This document shows, in pieces, positions 63,419 through 64,000 of a stretch of DNA of 64,000 nt (position 1 is the stretch's first letter; each line of letters begins with the position of its first letter). This DNA is from CAYUMU01 sp964445985 (GTDB lineage Bacteria; Planctomycetota; Planctomycetia; Pirellulales; S012-138), in contig CAYUMU010000020.1 in the NCBI GenBank assembly GCA_964445985.1, forward strand, positions 13,756-77,755, in the 5' to 3' direction. The position numbers and the translations under genes were made by a program. The notes under the pieces are model-generated. The model was not told where the DNA came from. It did not search any database and worked only from the letters and a program-made list of their open reading frames with translations.

Positions 63419-63706
63419 ATGGAGTCGATGATGACGGTGATGAGCGAAACAGTGGACCGCGACTTGGCGATGCGGGTAGTTCAATATTTGTCTGACCGGC
63501 ACCACCCCGGTCTGCGATCGCTGAACGTGGAGGCCGCGGCAGGTACGGTCACCATTCGTGGCACCGTCCGCACCTTTTACGAGAAGCAACTCTGTCAGCA
63601 CATTTGCCGCCGCGTGGCTGGTGTGATGGGACTGATCGACAAGGTTGTGGTATGCGATTCGGCCGAACAAACTCCGCGGCGGCCCCTGATGTTGGCCCGC
63701 ACTTAA
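63419..63706 (+). CDS. BON domain-containing protein
   Basis: A 95-residue protein made of one BON domain (about 13-80: RDLAMRVVQYLSDRHHPGLRSLNVEAAAGTVTIRGTVRTFYEKQLC, GVMGLIDKVVV), usually found in periplasmic or lipid-contacting proteins. No signal peptide or lipoprotein box is visible, so it may be cytoplasmic. Four in-frame ATGs begin the gene (63419, 63428, 63431, 63440); GGAG at 63421-63424 favours 63431. Planctomycetes have several stand-alone BON proteins with similar layout, from memory. Function is unknown. Confidence 0.8.
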   Translation: MESMMTVMSETVDRDLAMRVVQYLSDRHHPGLRSLNVEAAAGTVTIRGTVRTFYEKQLCQHICRRVAGVMGLIDKVVVCDSAEQTPRRPLMLART

Positions 63707-63856
63707 CGCGGGTAAACCGCAAACGGACGCTGAGGCATTAAAGTTCTCTGCAGCTTGCAGAGATGTTAACGAGCAAGAAACTAATCGGCTCTTAAAAGAC
63801 GATGATGCTCGCCACATAAACGATGTTTCGCGGCGAGCCCGACCCAAACCCCCAAT

Positions 63857-63904
63857 GTGCCCTGGGACCAATCACATCTTAGCCCAATTCCCAGGGCACT
63901 TTTT
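63857..63904 (+). terminator. Rho-independent terminator
   Basis: GTGCCCTGGGA (63857-63867) pairs perfectly with TCCCAGGGCAC (63889-63899) and is followed by five T. It lies 150 bases after the BON gene, so it may end the BON transcript or another RNA. Confidence 0.8.
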
Positions 63905-63911
63905 CGCGCTG

Positions 63912-63945
63912 AACTGCGTCCAGGTTCCCCCACCTGGACGCAGTT
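63912..63945. terminator. Perfect 14-bp hairpin, second in tandem
   Basis: AACTGCGTCCAGGT (63912-63925) and ACCTGGACGCAGTT (63932-63945) are perfect complements around a 6-base loop. TTTGCTTTGTTT follows partly. It begins 7 bases after the U-tract of the previous hairpin. Confidence 0.75.
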
Positions 63946-64000
63946 TGCTTTGTTTGCCAGGCATGTCTGCCACCCTGAGGGTGCAAGTCCCTTATCCAAC

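Larger units (their letters stand above)
63707..64000. other. Intergenic to the right edge, holds two hairpins
   Basis: No gene seen on either strand. Two hairpins in a row are listed separately. The last 30 bases contain GAGGGTGCAAGTCCC, a possible small stem-loop that cannot be judged at the edge. Confidence 0.5.

Noticed and set aside
63961..64000. GAGGGTGCAAGTCCC at the edge as a tRNA T-arm or group II intron start
   Set aside because: The loop does not fit TTCRANY, no other tRNA arm precedes it, and the element cannot be completed inside the window.

Overview
The window looks like chromosomal DNA of a planctomycete, most likely order Pirellulales. The marker families are: two Tat-exported DUF1501 proteins, a sulfatase, a secreted di-haem CxxCH protein of the planctomycete type, a small NPYQAP membrane protein, a very large secreted WD40 protein, Cys-rich secreted proteins, and a partial conserved planctomycete protein at the left edge. 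The DNA is GC-rich. Genes sit on both strands, many are single transcription units, and operons are short. I see no prophage, integrase, CRISPR array, rRNA or complete insertion sequence. This placement is from protein families only.

Left part (1-17.8 kb): a partial conserved gene; an orphan NarL-type response regulator with two upstream dyads, one resembling a NarL-family operator; an enolase-superfamily dehydratase; a DUF2293 protein; a ferrous-iron operon (two FeoA proteins, then FeoB); a large secreted protein with a tandem repeat; an SDR oxidoreductase; a MITE-like element with dRS3-type cores; a PilT-family ATPase; aspS; clpS; an M20 dipeptidase; and a GlcD-type FAD oxidase.

Middle (17.8-41.8 kb): a PD-(D/E)XK nuclease-like gene; the di-haem secreted protein with a clear terminator; an isolated ComD-like thiamine-diphosphate (PYR) subunit; two DUF1501 genes flanking a sulfatase remnant whose 3' part is missing and which runs into truA; an SNF2 helicase with a small conserved partner; a GAF-SpoIIE phosphatase; a tRNA-Thr(CGT) with its own terminator; a TIGR01777 epimerase; a DUF4139 protein; an SSS sodium symporter; a hotdog thioesterase; and two secreted Cys-rich proteins.

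Right part (42-64 kb): a membrane-fusion protein with two DevC-type permeases and no ATPase; an alpha/beta hydrolase; then, all on the minus strand, a signalling block: membrane protein, REC-GGDEF-CBS diguanylate cyclase, CheV with a C-terminal HPt domain, a GGDEF protein with a destroyed active site but an intact inhibitory site, and the 1835-residue WD40 protein. After this come an RluA-type pseudouridine synthase, a thioredoxin-like/CAP-like secreted protein, an unknown secreted protein, the NPYQAP protein, a BON-domain protein and two tandem hairpins at the right edge.

The most promising targets are the c-di-GMP/chemotaxis block (active cyclase plus probable c-di-GMP receptor plus CheV-HPt), the predicted operator of the orphan regulator, the sulfatase/truA deletion junction, the permease operon without ATPase, and the orphan nuclease-like gene.
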